Of a stretch of 27,274 bases of DNA, positions 9,880 through 17,841 are shown piece by piece; the stretch's first letter is position 1, and each line of letters begins with the position of its first letter. The position numbers and the translations under genes were made by a program. The notes under the pieces are model-generated. The model searched no databases and was not told the DNA's origin. It worked only from the letters and a program-made list of their open reading frames with translations. Where the stretch lies: positions 1 to 27,274 of the IMG/VR virus record IMGVR_UViG_3300002180_000042, one strand, 5' to 3'. The stretch comes from a virus.

Positions 9880-11277
9880 CTAGCTCGCTGCAACTTCTTG
9901 GACCGCGAACTTCCACGGCTCAATGACGCGCCCACCCACCCGACGGCGGATGTGGAACTGTACCAGATTGATCCCGGTGTTGCTGTCGTTGTACCGCTGA
10001 ATAGCCATGCCCAGCCGCTCCGCGATCGCATAGCCGGACATGTCTCCGTAAATGAGAGGGAAATACCCGGCTGTTACATCGGGCATACTCTCACTCTCTC
10101 GCCATGTCGCGCCCAAAAACTTTTCGCCCACGTTCAGATCGTCTATGAAGTAGCGGCCCATACCGTCAACCATTGTCTCAATGTCTGCGCCGGTATCAGA
10201 GTTGCCGATGAGGGTAGCCCTACCCGCTGCGCGGTACTGTGATTTAATGCCGCGCTTGAGCAGCTTCAGGCCGTCCATCGTCAGTGCGCTAGCGGATCCC
10301 GAGGTTACCTCTGTCAACGAGTCGGCATTAGCGCCGCTCCCTGCTGTGCCGGGCAGGAGGCCCCGGGGCTTCCCTGCGCCGTCGCCGGTGAGAAGGGCGG
10401 TGTCCTCATCAATCGCCATCGTGTCAGAGACCAGGCTGGTGAATACCTGAACGAGATTTGTAGCATCCTCAAGCAGGCTTACACTCATGTGCACCTTGTA
10501 GGTATACACGTTCACCGGGATGTCCAGTTCGCCGATGTTGAAGTCGTCTTGGGTCGGCGTCTGGGTTTCAGTCCCCCATAAGCCGCGCATCGAGGTTGGA
10601 TACTGGCTCCCGCCTCCGGTCAACCGCATCCACTTGATCATGTTGCTGGCGCTCTGGATGACCAGCGCGCCGCCATCACGAACGGCGGTGAGACCCTTCA
10701 TCCGGGCGATGATACCGCTCATTACGTGGGGCGGTACTGCAAAGCCGCCCAGGATGTCCGTGCCCTCAACCATCGTGGCTTTGATTTCCTGAACGCTCAG
10801 GCCGGTCTTGAGCATGTCCACCACGTCGGTCGCGCTCCACATTTGCCGCTGGTCACGACCTACTTGTGCACGCGGATCACGCATGTAGGCTTTGAGCCCC
10901 TGCTCCTGGTTCCAGAACTTTTGCCGGTAGTCGTCGCCGTAAATCTCACGCATTACCAACGACGTTGGGTCATCGGTGATTCCGTAGCGTAAAATGGTGA
11001 CGGCCTTCGCTACCTCTGCGTCGTGTTCTGCCTGCGTAGGCGCAGCCGTCGGCGTTGGCTCGGGCTCAGTCGGTAATGCGGCGGGCAACTGTGGCTCTGA
11101 GATGGTGGCAAGACTACCCGCCACGGCCTTCATCGCCTCGGCCCGTTCCTGCAACTGTGCCGCGTCAGCCTGAAGCGTCTTGACCTGCTTCATGTCTGGC
11201 TCGTCGCCCTCGAGCAACGCTTTGGCGGCAATCAGCTTCTCTTTTGCTTGTTTGAAAAACTTTTCCCACTCGTTCAT
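9880..11277 (-). CDS. Major capsid protein, HK97 fold
   Basis: 465 residues. The N-terminal 110 or so residues are charged and helical (FFKQAKEKLIAAKALLEG, LQADAAQLQERAEAM), then a Pro/Ala linker: this is the scaffolding delta domain that the prohead protease removes. The capsid fold follows, with the E-loop region and the classical GDGAGKPRGLLPG motif at the start of the A domain, and a C-terminal MAIQRYNDSNTGINLVQFHIRRRVGG strand group typical of HK97-type capsids. It starts inside the protease stop (TAATG, 1-base overlap) with GGAGG 7 bases upstream. The length matches HK97-type capsids carrying a fused delta domain. The delta/capsid boundary, near residues 115-150, is not visible precisely. 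Confidence 0.93.
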   Translation of the reverse strand: MNEWEKFFKQAKEKLIAAKALLEGDEPDMKQVKTLQADAAQLQERAEAMKAVAGSLATISEPQLPAALPTEPEPTPTAAPTQAEHDAEVAKAVTILRYGITDDPTSLVMREIYGDDYRQKFWNQEQGLKAYMRDPRAQVGRDQRQMWSATDVVDMLKTGLSVQEIKATMVEGTDILGGFAVPPHVMSGIIARMKGLTAVRDGGALVIQSASNMIKWMRLTGGGSQYPTSMRGLWGTETQTPTQDDFNIGELDIPVNVYTYKVHMSVSLLEDATNLVQVFTSLVSDTMAIDEDTALLTGDGAGKPRGLLPGTAGSGANADSLTEVTSGSASALTMDGLKLLKRGIKSQYRAAGRATLIGNSDTGADIETMVDGMGRYFIDDLNVGEKFLGATWRESESMPDVTAGYFPLIYGDMSGYAIAERLGMAIQRYNDSNTGINLVQFHIRRRVGGRVIEPWKFAVQEVAAS

Positions 11278-12287
11278 TAGTTTGCCTCCGATAATTCGAT
11301 TTGCTGTAGTGTCAATTCAATCTCAGCCCGTGCCTTCTCCGCTTCTGCCTTCTGGCAATCGGCCCCCGCCGATTCTCCGCCTTCGTTCAGTTGCGGGAGG
11401 TCCAGGCCGTCCAGTAGTCCACCGACCGCCTTAGCAATCAATGGGTTTGTCGTCATCATGCGCCATTCCATGGGCGAAACGGTCAATGAGTCGCGCCGCA
11501 AGGGCCACTCTTCTATGCGCCCATCGCTGGCCGTCTTGGCTCCTCGAAACACAACCTCACTAGAAGTGCCAATCATTCCAGCTTCGATTAGTTCCTCCAA
11601 GAACTTCATGTATTTGTTGCGTCTATTCAGGACACGCTCCACCCACAAGCCGCGTGTATCTGCCTTGGCTGTGCTCCAATCTACGTGCCCTAGGATGTCA
11701 TCACGGCCCGGCGCATCCATATCACTGCCCGCGCCCGTGAGCCCTAGGCCGTGATCGAAGTCTACGCATACCGTGCCCGCTCTGGTATAATCGCTCTCAA
11801 ATTTAGTCTGTGCTGTGAAGTACTCACCAGCCTTGTGTCGTGATATTCCCGTGATACCTGACAGGTCGCGCGTGTCAAAAAGCACGATATAGTTGCCGAC
11901 GCGCATTTCGTCATCTTTGATACTGATTGCTTTCAGCGCGTTGCTCTCTAGCGGCATGTTCATTGCCTTACCTGATACTGGTCGGTATTCAACCTCAACC
12001 TTGACCGGTTCGCCAAACTCTATACCATCGTCTGTCATGGTATATGGATAGGAGAGTAGCCCGCCCTCTGCCTCAATAATAATCCTGTCCTCAAAAATCT
12101 CTTTGACCCAGGCGTTCGCTGTCACCGGCTCGGGCAATGTTGTTGTGTCTTTTTCAAATTTCGCATGCCACGCCTCACGCACGCGGCGGGATACCTCATC
12201 AAGACTAGCCGACATTTTATATGCTGCTACCAGGTCATCAATCTTTACGTCGCTGCCGTTGATCTCAATCGTCTTTACCTTTGGCAT
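11277..12287 (-). CDS. Prohead protease (HK97/XkdF-like, S78/U35-type)
   Basis: 336 residues. It matures the capsid by cutting the delta domain. The catalytic pattern is visible: His in FDHG (H179), Ser in GTSSEV (S242 or S243), and the terminal SLTVSPMEW strand after a WPLRRD segment, the LxExSLTxxP signature of the family. Residues 55-110 form a beta-rich N-terminal domain (VKEIFEDRIIIEAEGG, VKVEVEYRPV) of the type seen in XkdF-like proteins, so the protein is longer than the 200-residue core. The C-terminus is a charged helix (KAEAEKARAEIELTLQQIEL), possibly an internal scaffold. The ribosome site GGAG is 8 bases upstream in a 16-base sequence repeated before the gene at 12488. It lies directly upstream of its substrate. 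Confidence 0.85.
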   Translation of the reverse strand: MPKVKTIEINGSDVKIDDLVAAYKMSASLDEVSRRVREAWHAKFEKDTTTLPEPVTANAWVKEIFEDRIIIEAEGGLLSYPYTMTDDGIEFGEPVKVEVEYRPVSGKAMNMPLESNALKAISIKDDEMRVGNYIVLFDTRDLSGITGISRHKAGEYFTAQTKFESDYTRAGTVCVDFDHGLGLTGAGSDMDAPGRDDILGHVDWSTAKADTRGLWVERVLNRRNKYMKFLEELIEAGMIGTSSEVVFRGAKTASDGRIEEWPLRRDSLTVSPMEWRMMTTNPLIAKAVGGLLDGLDLPQLNEGGESAGADCQKAEAEKARAEIELTLQQIELSEAN

Positions 12288-12501
12288 AATTCAACTCCTG
12301 TCCTTGTCCTTGCCTGGCAATGGAAGTTCGCGCACCTCAAAATCGTCATCACCACAGTATTGATTGAGCCAGTGCAATTGTGCCTCAGCAACAGCATGAT
12401 AGATCGTGTGGAATACCTCAGATACCATGGCAACCCATCTCTGTTCTGTGAGGTTCCAGATGCCATATACCGTTATCTCATCTGCCATAATTCAACTCCT
12501 G
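12285..12501 (-). repeat. 16-base repeated translation-start module
   Basis: The same 16 bases, CATAATTCAACTCCTG on the plus strand, occur at 12285-12300 and 12486-12501. On the minus strand they carry the ribosome site and start codon of two consecutive genes, a trace of local duplication or recombination. The stretch between is the small paralogue gene. Confidence 0.75.
12291..12488 (-). CDS. Small protein, paralogue of the next one upstream
   Basis: 65 residues, unknown. It reads MADEITVYGIWNLTEQRWVA and then EVFHTIYHAVAEAQLHW, ending in a charged tail. It is clearly homologous to the upstream protein at 12492-12698: YGxW, W in the third strand, EVF, AVAEAQ/SVAAAQ and a D-(F/Y)-VVRE(L/F)P end all correspond. 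The alternating pattern suggests a small alpha/beta fold. AGGAG lies 7 bases upstream, and the 16-base sequence around it is shared exactly with the protease start. Tandem duplication of a small gene just before the protease is unusual; a scaffold, head-assembly or anti-host role cannot be told apart. Confidence 0.65.
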   Translation of the reverse strand: MADEITVYGIWNLTEQRWVAMVSEVFHTIYHAVAEAQLHWLNQYCGDDDFEVRELPLPGKDKDRS

Positions 12502-12698
12502 AATATTGCATCATCTTCCAGAACAGGAAACTCGCGCACGACATAGTCATCCTCAACACAATGGAATTCCACATGTTGTATTTGCGCCGCTGCAACAGAT
12601 GGATATGGTGTACTGAACACTTCGCCAGTCTCTAGGACATACCATTTCTCTCTCTGTAAAGCCCAAACGCCGTATGCTGTTACCGCTCCCGTTGTCAT
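12492..12698 (-). CDS. Small protein, tandem paralogue
   Basis: 68 residues. The ATG at 12698 has GAGGT 7 bases upstream; an extension to 12716 lacks support and would begin inside the terminator hairpin. It starts MTTGAVTAYGVWALQREKW, with EVFSTPYPSVAAAQIQHVEF in the middle and VVREFPVLEDD near the end, aligning over its length with the downstream small protein. The gene starts only 19 bases after the terminator T-tract, making it the first gene behind that element, so its expression depends on readthrough or on an unrecognised promoter in 12742-12822. No known family is recognised. Confidence 0.65.
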   Translation of the reverse strand: MTTGAVTAYGVWALQREKWYVLETGEVFSTPYPSVAAAQIQHVEFHCVEDDYVVREFPVLEDDAIFRS

Positions 12699-12716
12699 TG
12701 ATCTACCTCTAAACAC

Positions 12717-12741
12717 AAAAAGCCGCTGATCTCTCAGCGGC
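12717..12741 (-). terminator. Rho-independent terminator within the virion operon
   Basis: On the minus strand GCCGCTGA-GAGA-TCAGCGGC forms a perfect 8-bp stem followed by TTTTTGTG. It would end or attenuate transcription coming from the packaging genes ahead of the protease and capsid genes. Confidence 0.8.
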
Positions 12742-12792
12742 GTTCGCTTTCGCGACGGCTGCTAGAATCAGCGGCGTTCCGATTTCGGACGG
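12734..12792 (-). repeat. Two 25-base hairpin repeats with compensatory changes
   Basis: Minus-strand units at 12768-12792 and 12734-12758 share 19 of 25 bases (CCGTC...AACGCCGCTGA). The differing inner bases keep a stem: CCG-AAAT-CGG in one, CGC-GAAA-GCG in the other, i.e. two compensatory pairs. Both ends of GCCGCTGA can also pair with either TCAGCGGC copy, giving a mutually exclusive fold with the terminator stem. Confidence 0.7.
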
Positions 12793-12822
12793 CCAGTTAT
12801 TTAGTTGTTAGTCCTTCATCCT

Positions 12823-13035
12823 CTACAGTTTATCACATTCCGCGTCCGGTGTCAATACCCCGTGCTGGTATGCCCCGTGCTGATATGACTTCAATTGTTT
12901 CCGCACCTGAGACGTAGAAACACTAACACATGCGTCTAATTTGCACATCTCAATAACGTTCACTAGCTCCAACAGCGCCCGCCGGATACTGAGCCAGAAC
13001 TCCTCTTCATCGGTTCGGGTTAGTTTAGTACCCAT
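12823..13035 (-). CDS. Small hypothetical protein
   Basis: 70 residues, unknown. Acidic/helical N-terminus (TDEEEFWLSIRRALLELVNV), a Cys pair (MCKLDAC), and a repeated YQHGAYQHG segment that comes from a 15-base tandem duplication in the DNA (TACCCCGTGCTGGTA / TGCCCCGTGCTGATA on the plus strand). I chose the second of two adjacent ATGs because AGGAGG abuts the first one; the start is uncertain by one codon. It is the last gene before the internal terminator. The function cannot be inferred. Confidence 0.5.
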   Translation of the reverse strand: MGTKLTRTDEEEFWLSIRRALLELVNVIEMCKLDACVSVSTSQVRKQLKSYQHGAYQHGVLTPDAECDKL

Positions 13036-13079
13036 CATCCTCCTGCTGTGATCTTCGCTAGCACTTTCCTATCTATTAT

Positions 13080-13307
13080 CTATATCCCTGAACGTGCGCC
13101 ATCGTCGCCCCTAAGAAACGCTAGTGCCTTTTGGTCGCCTTGGAGTTCGGCTTGCCGTATCAGGATCTGTATGTGTGCCTGCATCCGCTCAAATAACGAG
13201 GGCAGCGGCGGCCTCGGTACACCATCGCCTGTTATCATCCAGGTTGCATCGTCTTCGTCGAGTGCATCGCGCCATTCTTGCTCAAATTTCTCAAGACAAT
13301 CCATCAT
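13080..13307 (-). CDS. Small hypothetical protein, helical
   Basis: 75 residues, unknown. Starts MMDCLEKFEQEWRDALDEDD, continues with a Pro-rich linker (GVPRPPLPS) and a helical end (ERMQAHIQILIRQAELQG). Acidic and soluble, with no motif. The start overlaps the stop of the preceding gene in the frame TGATGATGG, so translation is probably coupled; the ATG may be at 13307 or 13304. A longer open frame upstream lies within the preceding gene and is not used. It belongs to the group of small genes between gp10-like and terminator. Confidence 0.55.
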   Translation of the reverse strand: MMDCLEKFEQEWRDALDEDDATWMITGDGVPRPPLPSLFERMQAHIQILIRQAELQGDQKALAFLRGDDGARSGI

Positions 13308-13666
13308 CACCCCCCGCCCCCCAATCCTTGAAGGAAATCGTGCGCCTTTTGTGTCCTGCATTCAGTTTCCTCCCGATGTGCCTGGCAGCAATCATCATTT
13401 GCCCTGATGATGTCAGAAAACTTCGGCCAACGCCACACGAGGAAACTGGCAACCTTATTAGTGCTGTAGTTGTGAAACAGCCATTGCCACCAGTGCGGCT
13501 TGTGTCCAATCCTGGCGTGTACTAGGTTGGCCCATTTAGTCCTATCTGGCAAGGGCGGCATGCCGAGGTGAACCGCTACCTTTATTATGTATTCAGGCGA
13601 AATGAGGTAACCGCCCACCACGTCGCCGGATGTTAGCATTGCCTCGCGCAATCCCTGTCTGTTCAT
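13307..13666 (-). CDS. Small hypothetical head-region protein
   Basis: 119 residues, unknown. The start MNRQGLREAMLTSGDVVGGY and a basic, Trp-rich middle (HKPHWWQWLFHNYSTNK) are followed by a charged C-terminus. I chose the ATG at 13666 since it overlaps the gp10-like stop (ATGA) with GGGAGG close upstream; the 300 bases further upstream in the same frame lie inside the gp10-like gene and their protein is Arg/Gly-rich shadow. Placement after gp10-like suggests a head or connector role, but there is no motif. Confidence 0.55.
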   Translation of the reverse strand: MNRQGLREAMLTSGDVVGGYLISPEYIIKVAVHLGMPPLPDRTKWANLVHARIGHKPHWWQWLFHNYSTNKVASFLVWRWPKFSDIIRANDDCCQAHREETECRTQKAHDFLQGLGGGG

Positions 13667-14151
13667 CCCCCTCCCGCCGTAATCTTCGCCAGCGCCTTCT
13701 TGACCACATCCCCGAACGCGCGCCAGATACGCCCGCTCCTGATAAACAGTACGCGCTCGACTGTCTTCCATCCCCGCATGTTGTGAATGCCTGCCTGCCG
13801 CTTGCCTTGTACCCATCCCGCATAACTGACGTTCGTGCCGATGATACCTCGCACATAGCGTTGTGTAGACTTGACCCTCACAGTCCACGACTTGCCCAGG
13901 TTCTCGCTGGTGGCGTAGGCTCGGCCCGTGACTGTCTTCGTCCCAAATCCTCGTTGATACCACGAATAACCGTTCAGGCCCGGCGGCATGTTCGCGCCTG
14001 AGGCGGCGGGATATTCTGCCACACCTGAGCGCACCACCTCGCTCGCCACACGCATGGCGACTTTGAGCCCGCGCTGAACCTCTTTGGGAAACGCTTTCAG
14101 CGCGGCTATGAACTCATCTAGGTTCTCGATATAGCAACCGGCGTCAGACAT
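13663..14151 (-). CDS. HK97 gp10-like protein (head-tail joining / minor virion)
   Basis: 162 residues. N-terminal DEFIAALKAFPKEVQRGLKV helix and AMRVASEVVRSGVAEYP are the characteristic start of HK97 gp10-family proteins, which act in head closure or tail joining. A basic central loop (YQRGFGTKTVTGRAYAT) and VSYAGWVQGKRQAG with GWKTVERVL match the middle and C-terminal pattern of that family. It starts within the gp7-like stop (TAATG). Its first 14 residues, DAGCYIENLDEF, recur almost exactly at the end of the zinc-ribbon gene at 21409. Family assignment is by eye and the role is by analogy. Confidence 0.72.
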   Translation of the reverse strand: MSDAGCYIENLDEFIAALKAFPKEVQRGLKVAMRVASEVVRSGVAEYPAASGANMPPGLNGYSWYQRGFGTKTVTGRAYATSENLGKSWTVRVKSTQRYVRGIIGTNVSYAGWVQGKRQAGIHNMRGWKTVERVLFIRSGRIWRAFGDVVKKALAKITAGGG

Positions 14152-14996
14152 TATATCACCGCATCATAAGTAATCCAGCATCGCCCCCGGGGATGCCGTG
14201 GTGGTCCTTGCCCCGCACCATCAGGAAACTCAGCATCAACACCGATAACTGATACCCCATTCAGCGGGCCGCATAAATCACATACAAGTCCGTCATTATT
14301 CGTTCGCCATGTCTTGCGCCATTTGATCAGCCCTTCCACCTCAGTAGCCCGCGCCGCCGCTTGGTTACCCTCGAAGTAGGCCCGCGTCACCTCTGTAACG
14401 CCTATCATCTGTGCCCGGCTCTGGCCGAAGGCAAACATCTCATCGAGTGTGCCGAACAGGTCGCCCATCGTCGAGCCCGGCGTGTCGAGCCAGATAGCCA
14501 ATGTTTGCCGAACGCCCTCTTTTGTCGTAGCATTGACGCCCTTGATAAGCTCCCCTGAATGCCGGCGCGCCCACTCCACCGCCTCAGCGTTCGGCAGCGT
14601 CCAGTCAAGCATTAGCCCCAGGTCTTCGGTCTGCGCCTCCAACGTGGTCGCGCCGTCAACTGCCGCATCGCTCAGCAGTGGCAGAAACAGCGCCAATAGT
14701 TCCTCATCCTCGTTCCGCCAGAAGTCGGCATCCAGGCGCTTGGGCAGGTCACCGATGGCCTTACGGCTCTTCGGTATCCCAGGTGCAAGCCGCTTCTTTA
14801 TGCGCTCCCGCTGCTCGTTCCAGTACTGTAAAAGTGCTACCGTCCACTCGTGTTCGGCCTTGTCCTTCGCCGCGCCCGCTGGGTCTTTCAGGCCGTCTGC
14901 CGTCTCACGGATAGGCCGACCAGTCCTCCCGTCGGTGATCGTGGTCTGTTTCAGTATCTTGAAACGTGGCCGCAAAAACGGCCTTAACCTCCTCAC
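14151..14996 (-). CDS. SPP1 gp7 / Mu F-type head morphogenesis protein
   Basis: 281 residues. Known family members bind the portal and are packed in or enter the capsid with it. The C-terminal signature is clear: VCDLCGPLNG (C239, C242) and GQGPPRHPRGRCWITYD (HPRGRC 268-273), the zinc-type knuckle and HPxCRC-like end. FGQSRAQMIGVTEVTRAYF is the conserved central helix. The start is uncertain: the longest frame begins with GTG at 14996 and overlaps the portal gene by 92 bases; a shorter start further in is possible, since AGGAGG lies inside this overlap. Gene order after portal is typical. Confidence 0.85.
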   Translation of the reverse strand: MRRLRPFLRPRFKILKQTTITDGRTGRPIRETADGLKDPAGAAKDKAEHEWTVALLQYWNEQRERIKKRLAPGIPKSRKAIGDLPKRLDADFWRNEDEELLALFLPLLSDAAVDGATTLEAQTEDLGLMLDWTLPNAEAVEWARRHSGELIKGVNATTKEGVRQTLAIWLDTPGSTMGDLFGTLDEMFAFGQSRAQMIGVTEVTRAYFEGNQAAARATEVEGLIKWRKTWRTNNDGLVCDLCGPLNGVSVIGVDAEFPDGAGQGPPRHPRGRCWITYDAVI

Positions 14997-16422
14997 TGGT
15001 ACTGATGCCTGCTAACAGCGCCTTGATGTTTGCTGCCACGCTTGCTGGAATATGCTCGCTCACGAAGTCATACCCACCCGGCTCCTCACCCTCACCCAAC
15101 CGCCGCAACTCTACTGACTGCCAACGGCGTAGGTCTTCGCGTACCGCGCGACTATCGGATCCCACCGGTGAGGACGCGAACGGCGGCGCGTTGCTGGTGG
15201 AGGACTGAAGCCTCGTCGCCAGTGGCACGAGCGTGCCGCCCAGTTCAGCATCTGCCAACTCCACGAGACCCAGGTCTTGCCGCGCCTCGTCTACTGTTTT
15301 CACCTGCCAGTACTGGCGGCGTTCATTAACTAGCAATTCACGGTCAAGTGGCCTGATGTCTTCAAATTGTCCACGCAGGTTATCACCGTAGCGCGGTATG
15401 ATAACCTGTGACGTGATAGCCTCTGCTATCAGCACGTGGAGCGGGTAGACGGTAGAGTTGATGAGGGTGGTCTGCGCCGCCTGTGCATTGGCGTAGGTTG
15501 CGTCTTTGGCCCAGAAGCCGCCGGGCACGCCAAAGATACGGTCAACCTCTCGCTGCAAGAACTCACGCCCCGCCAGAAATTCCAGGTCTTTGTGGTTTAG
15601 GCCGAACTGTTCGGCTTTCAGATCGCCAGAGCGGGAGACCAGGAACCGGGCGCGCTCCTGTGTCAACTCGTGTACCAACTCTGTCTTGCGCACCTCGTAG
15701 TCCCGTTTGCCCATCTTGTCGGACAGGCTGAATAGCGTGCGCAGAACGGCCTCTTTGTCGAATGTTTCCTTGTTCCATCGCGCCGCGCTATAGTCCGCCT
15801 CTAGCGCCAGGCGAGCTGCTGATAACGGGGACAATCCACGATGATAATCAAACGGATTGGGCAGGCGGAAAAAGCATACTGTTTCAGGCGGGATGATAAC
15901 CGGCTTCTGTCCTGATTGCGGCTGATAAGCGTAGCCTGAGATGTACTCACTCTTGTCGGGTATCGGCCTCATCCTGCTGGACGGGATGTGCCATATCTCC
16001 GTTAGCTCCCCGCTGTTATCATCTACTAGCCACCAGTACGCCTCGCCGCGCAACTGTAGCCAGGTCATCGTGTAGCGCAGTAGGAACGAGTGATCGGTGA
16101 ACCGGTTCGGCTTGGCAAGCAGTGTCTCAAACGGATGAGCAACCACTTCCTCTAGGCTCTCTTCGCCTTGCGTATAGACACCGAAAGATGCCCGCGCGAA
16201 TTCGCTGGCTATCAGGTTGATGTCAGAATACGCCCAGGCCGACGTGATAGCCAGCCGTTCGGCCCGACGCTGTTTCTCATCGTCCATCACTGGCACATTC
16301 AACGGCCCGGTACGCGGCGCCTCACCCTCCAGCACGGTAGAGACAGATACGCCGCCCCTGTCACTGGCCTTGGTGTAGCCCATCCCGGTTATCTGTCTGT
16401 CAACCCATTGTCGTATGCCCAT
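14905..16422 (-). CDS. Portal protein (HK97 family)
   Basis: 505 residues. It forms the dodecameric ring through which DNA enters the head. Recognisable features are the N-terminal segment MDDEKQRRAERLAITSAWAYSDINLIASEFA, the strand-rich region around LLRYTMTWLQLRGEAYWW, the PNPFDYHRGLSPLSAARLALE helix, and the RIFGVPGGFWAKDATYANAQ segment leading to the stem and crown helices. The Arg/Asp-rich, Ser-containing tail after about 405 (TSNAPPFASSPVGSDS) looks disordered and overlaps the next gene. The start has AGGA 7 bases upstream. The neighbours are large terminase before and Mu F-like protein after. Confidence 0.93.
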   Translation of the reverse strand: MGIRQWVDRQITGMGYTKASDRGGVSVSTVLEGEAPRTGPLNVPVMDDEKQRRAERLAITSAWAYSDINLIASEFARASFGVYTQGEESLEEVVAHPFETLLAKPNRFTDHSFLLRYTMTWLQLRGEAYWWLVDDNSGELTEIWHIPSSRMRPIPDKSEYISGYAYQPQSGQKPVIIPPETVCFFRLPNPFDYHRGLSPLSAARLALEADYSAARWNKETFDKEAVLRTLFSLSDKMGKRDYEVRKTELVHELTQERARFLVSRSGDLKAEQFGLNHKDLEFLAGREFLQREVDRIFGVPGGFWAKDATYANAQAAQTTLINSTVYPLHVLIAEAITSQVIIPRYGDNLRGQFEDIRPLDRELLVNERRQYWQVKTVDEARQDLGLVELADAELGGTLVPLATRLQSSTSNAPPFASSPVGSDSRAVREDLRRWQSVELRRLGEGEEPGGYDFVSEHIPASVAANIKALLAGISTSEEVKAVFAATFQDTETDHDHRREDWSAYP

Positions 16423-16431
16423 AAGTTCGTC

Positions 16432-17841
16432 CTATGCGTAGCCGAAGGAGAATACCTGGCCGGCATCCAGGCCATGCCATGCTAATGCCATCGCCGCGAT
16501 GCTATCCGGGAGGTGACCGCTTCCGTATACATCATCTACCGATGCATGCTTGTGCTCATTATACATAAAATCAATCATCGGCGCTACTATCTCGCCACGC
16601 TCAATAGCGGCAATATAGTTGCTCAGCAAGTCAGAGCGGGCACGACCGACCATTACAAAGCTCGTGGCTGCCGATCTTAACTGATCGTTCACCACATCGC
16701 CTAGCCCTGTGCCGTCGTGGACGCCACTGCCGCCATATCGCTCTAGCCGCCTATCAAGCTTGCCTGTCATGACGGGCCAGGGAAGCCGCCCACACCGTTC
16801 AAATGCCACCGTCCGTATCGGGTTTGAACTCGCATTCAATGTAGCAACGACCGTCCAATCCTTCTTTTTAGCCCAGTCCGCGCCGGTGGTATAGGGCAAT
16901 AACTCCACGTTGCCGCTCTCGCACTCTGGGCATTCCTCATCAACCTCAAATAATGCGTCGCACTCCAGGCACTTCATCAGTGGCGGTTCAGCCTCAATAT
17001 ACTCGCCGTTGCCACCGGTATACTTGCCCAGGTCGGCGCGAAACATAGCCTCAACCGACGCGGGTTGAATGGCGCGGCTTTCTGGCGACGGCTCCTGTAG
17101 GTCATATTCCACATTCCACATAGCCGCCGTCACGTCTTGGCGCTTGCCCTCAATCTCGGCGGCGTCGAGCCATCCCTTCTCTGTTTCCTTGTAGCACCAT
17201 TCATGAACCTTCCAGCCCTTCTCCGCTGCCCGCTGTAGCACCTCTGTCATCGTGCCGTCGGCATGCTGGTGCGTACTGGAAATGACAGTCTGCGCCGGAA
17301 CGCCATCCTTGCCCATCGTCTGACCCATCGCGGCGTCGAGAATACTCAATTCCATTTCGTCGGCCTCATCCAGGCGCAGGCGCTGGGGATGTGGCCCTCT
17401 GGTGCTACGCGAGCTTGCCAGTAGCGCCTTGATAGTATTGCCCCATGCCAAGTGCGTCTCCCGTTTCGATGGGTCTGAAACTAGCAGATTGGCCGGCGCA
17501 CCCTCGTAATCCCAAAACTTTTTGGCATATTTATGTACGTTCTCTGACTGCTCGCCGCTGCCCCCCAAGATGTTTACGTCTGCTTTGAGCGTAACCGCTT
17601 CCGTCAGTCCCAACAATGCCAACAGGAATGACTTGCCGCCAAAGCCTCGGCTGGCCTTCCACACCGCCACTCGGTGACGGGCGAAGTAGGCATCAGCAAA
17701 AGCCCGCCAGGGAGTACTGTGATTCGGGCATACCTGAACATCCGGTATCTCCACGCCCCAAGCCACACGAATGAATTCGCGCAGGCTGTCCTCGTCTGCG
17801 ATGGGTAGGTGGAAACGATGCTCAGTCGCTTGCTGTGCCAT
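16432..17841 (-). CDS. terL: Terminase large subunit
   Basis: 469 residues. ATPase and nuclease motor of DNA packaging. Walker A is KASRGFGGKS (62-71), Walker B is RLRLDEADEM (154-163), the coupling motif is VISSTHQHADG. The RuvC-like nuclease domain contains TGADWAKKKDWT (acidic D322 and surroundings), HDGTGLGDV (D376, D382) and LPDSIAAMALAWHG at the end. Between ATPase and nuclease is a zinc ribbon: CLEC (291-294) and CPEC (304-307), nine residues between pairs. That insertion is uncommon in such subunits. The ATG at 17841 has no good ribosome site and lies 20 bases inside the small-subunit gene, so translational coupling is likely. Confidence 0.94.
   Translation of the reverse strand: MAQQATEHRFHLPIADEDSLREFIRVAWGVEIPDVQVCPNHSTPWRAFADAYFARHRVAVWKASRGFGGKSFLLALLGLTEAVTLKADVNILGGSGEQSENVHKYAKKFWDYEGAPANLLVSDPSKRETHLAWGNTIKALLASSRSTRGPHPQRLRLDEADEMELSILDAAMGQTMGKDGVPAQTVISSTHQHADGTMTEVLQRAAEKGWKVHEWCYKETEKGWLDAAEIEGKRQDVTAAMWNVEYDLQEPSPESRAIQPASVEAMFRADLGKYTGGNGEYIEAEPPLMKCLECDALFEVDEECPECESGNVELLPYTTGADWAKKKDWTVVATLNASSNPIRTVAFERCGRLPWPVMTGKLDRRLERYGGSGVHDGTGLGDVVNDQLRSAATSFVMVGRARSDLLSNYIAAIERGEIVAPMIDFMYNEHKHASVDDVYGSGHLPDSIAAMALAWHGLDAGQVFSFGYA

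Noticed and set aside
13667-13963. N-terminal extension of the 13307 gene
   Set aside because: Lies in the gp10-like gene in another frame and has no ribosome site.
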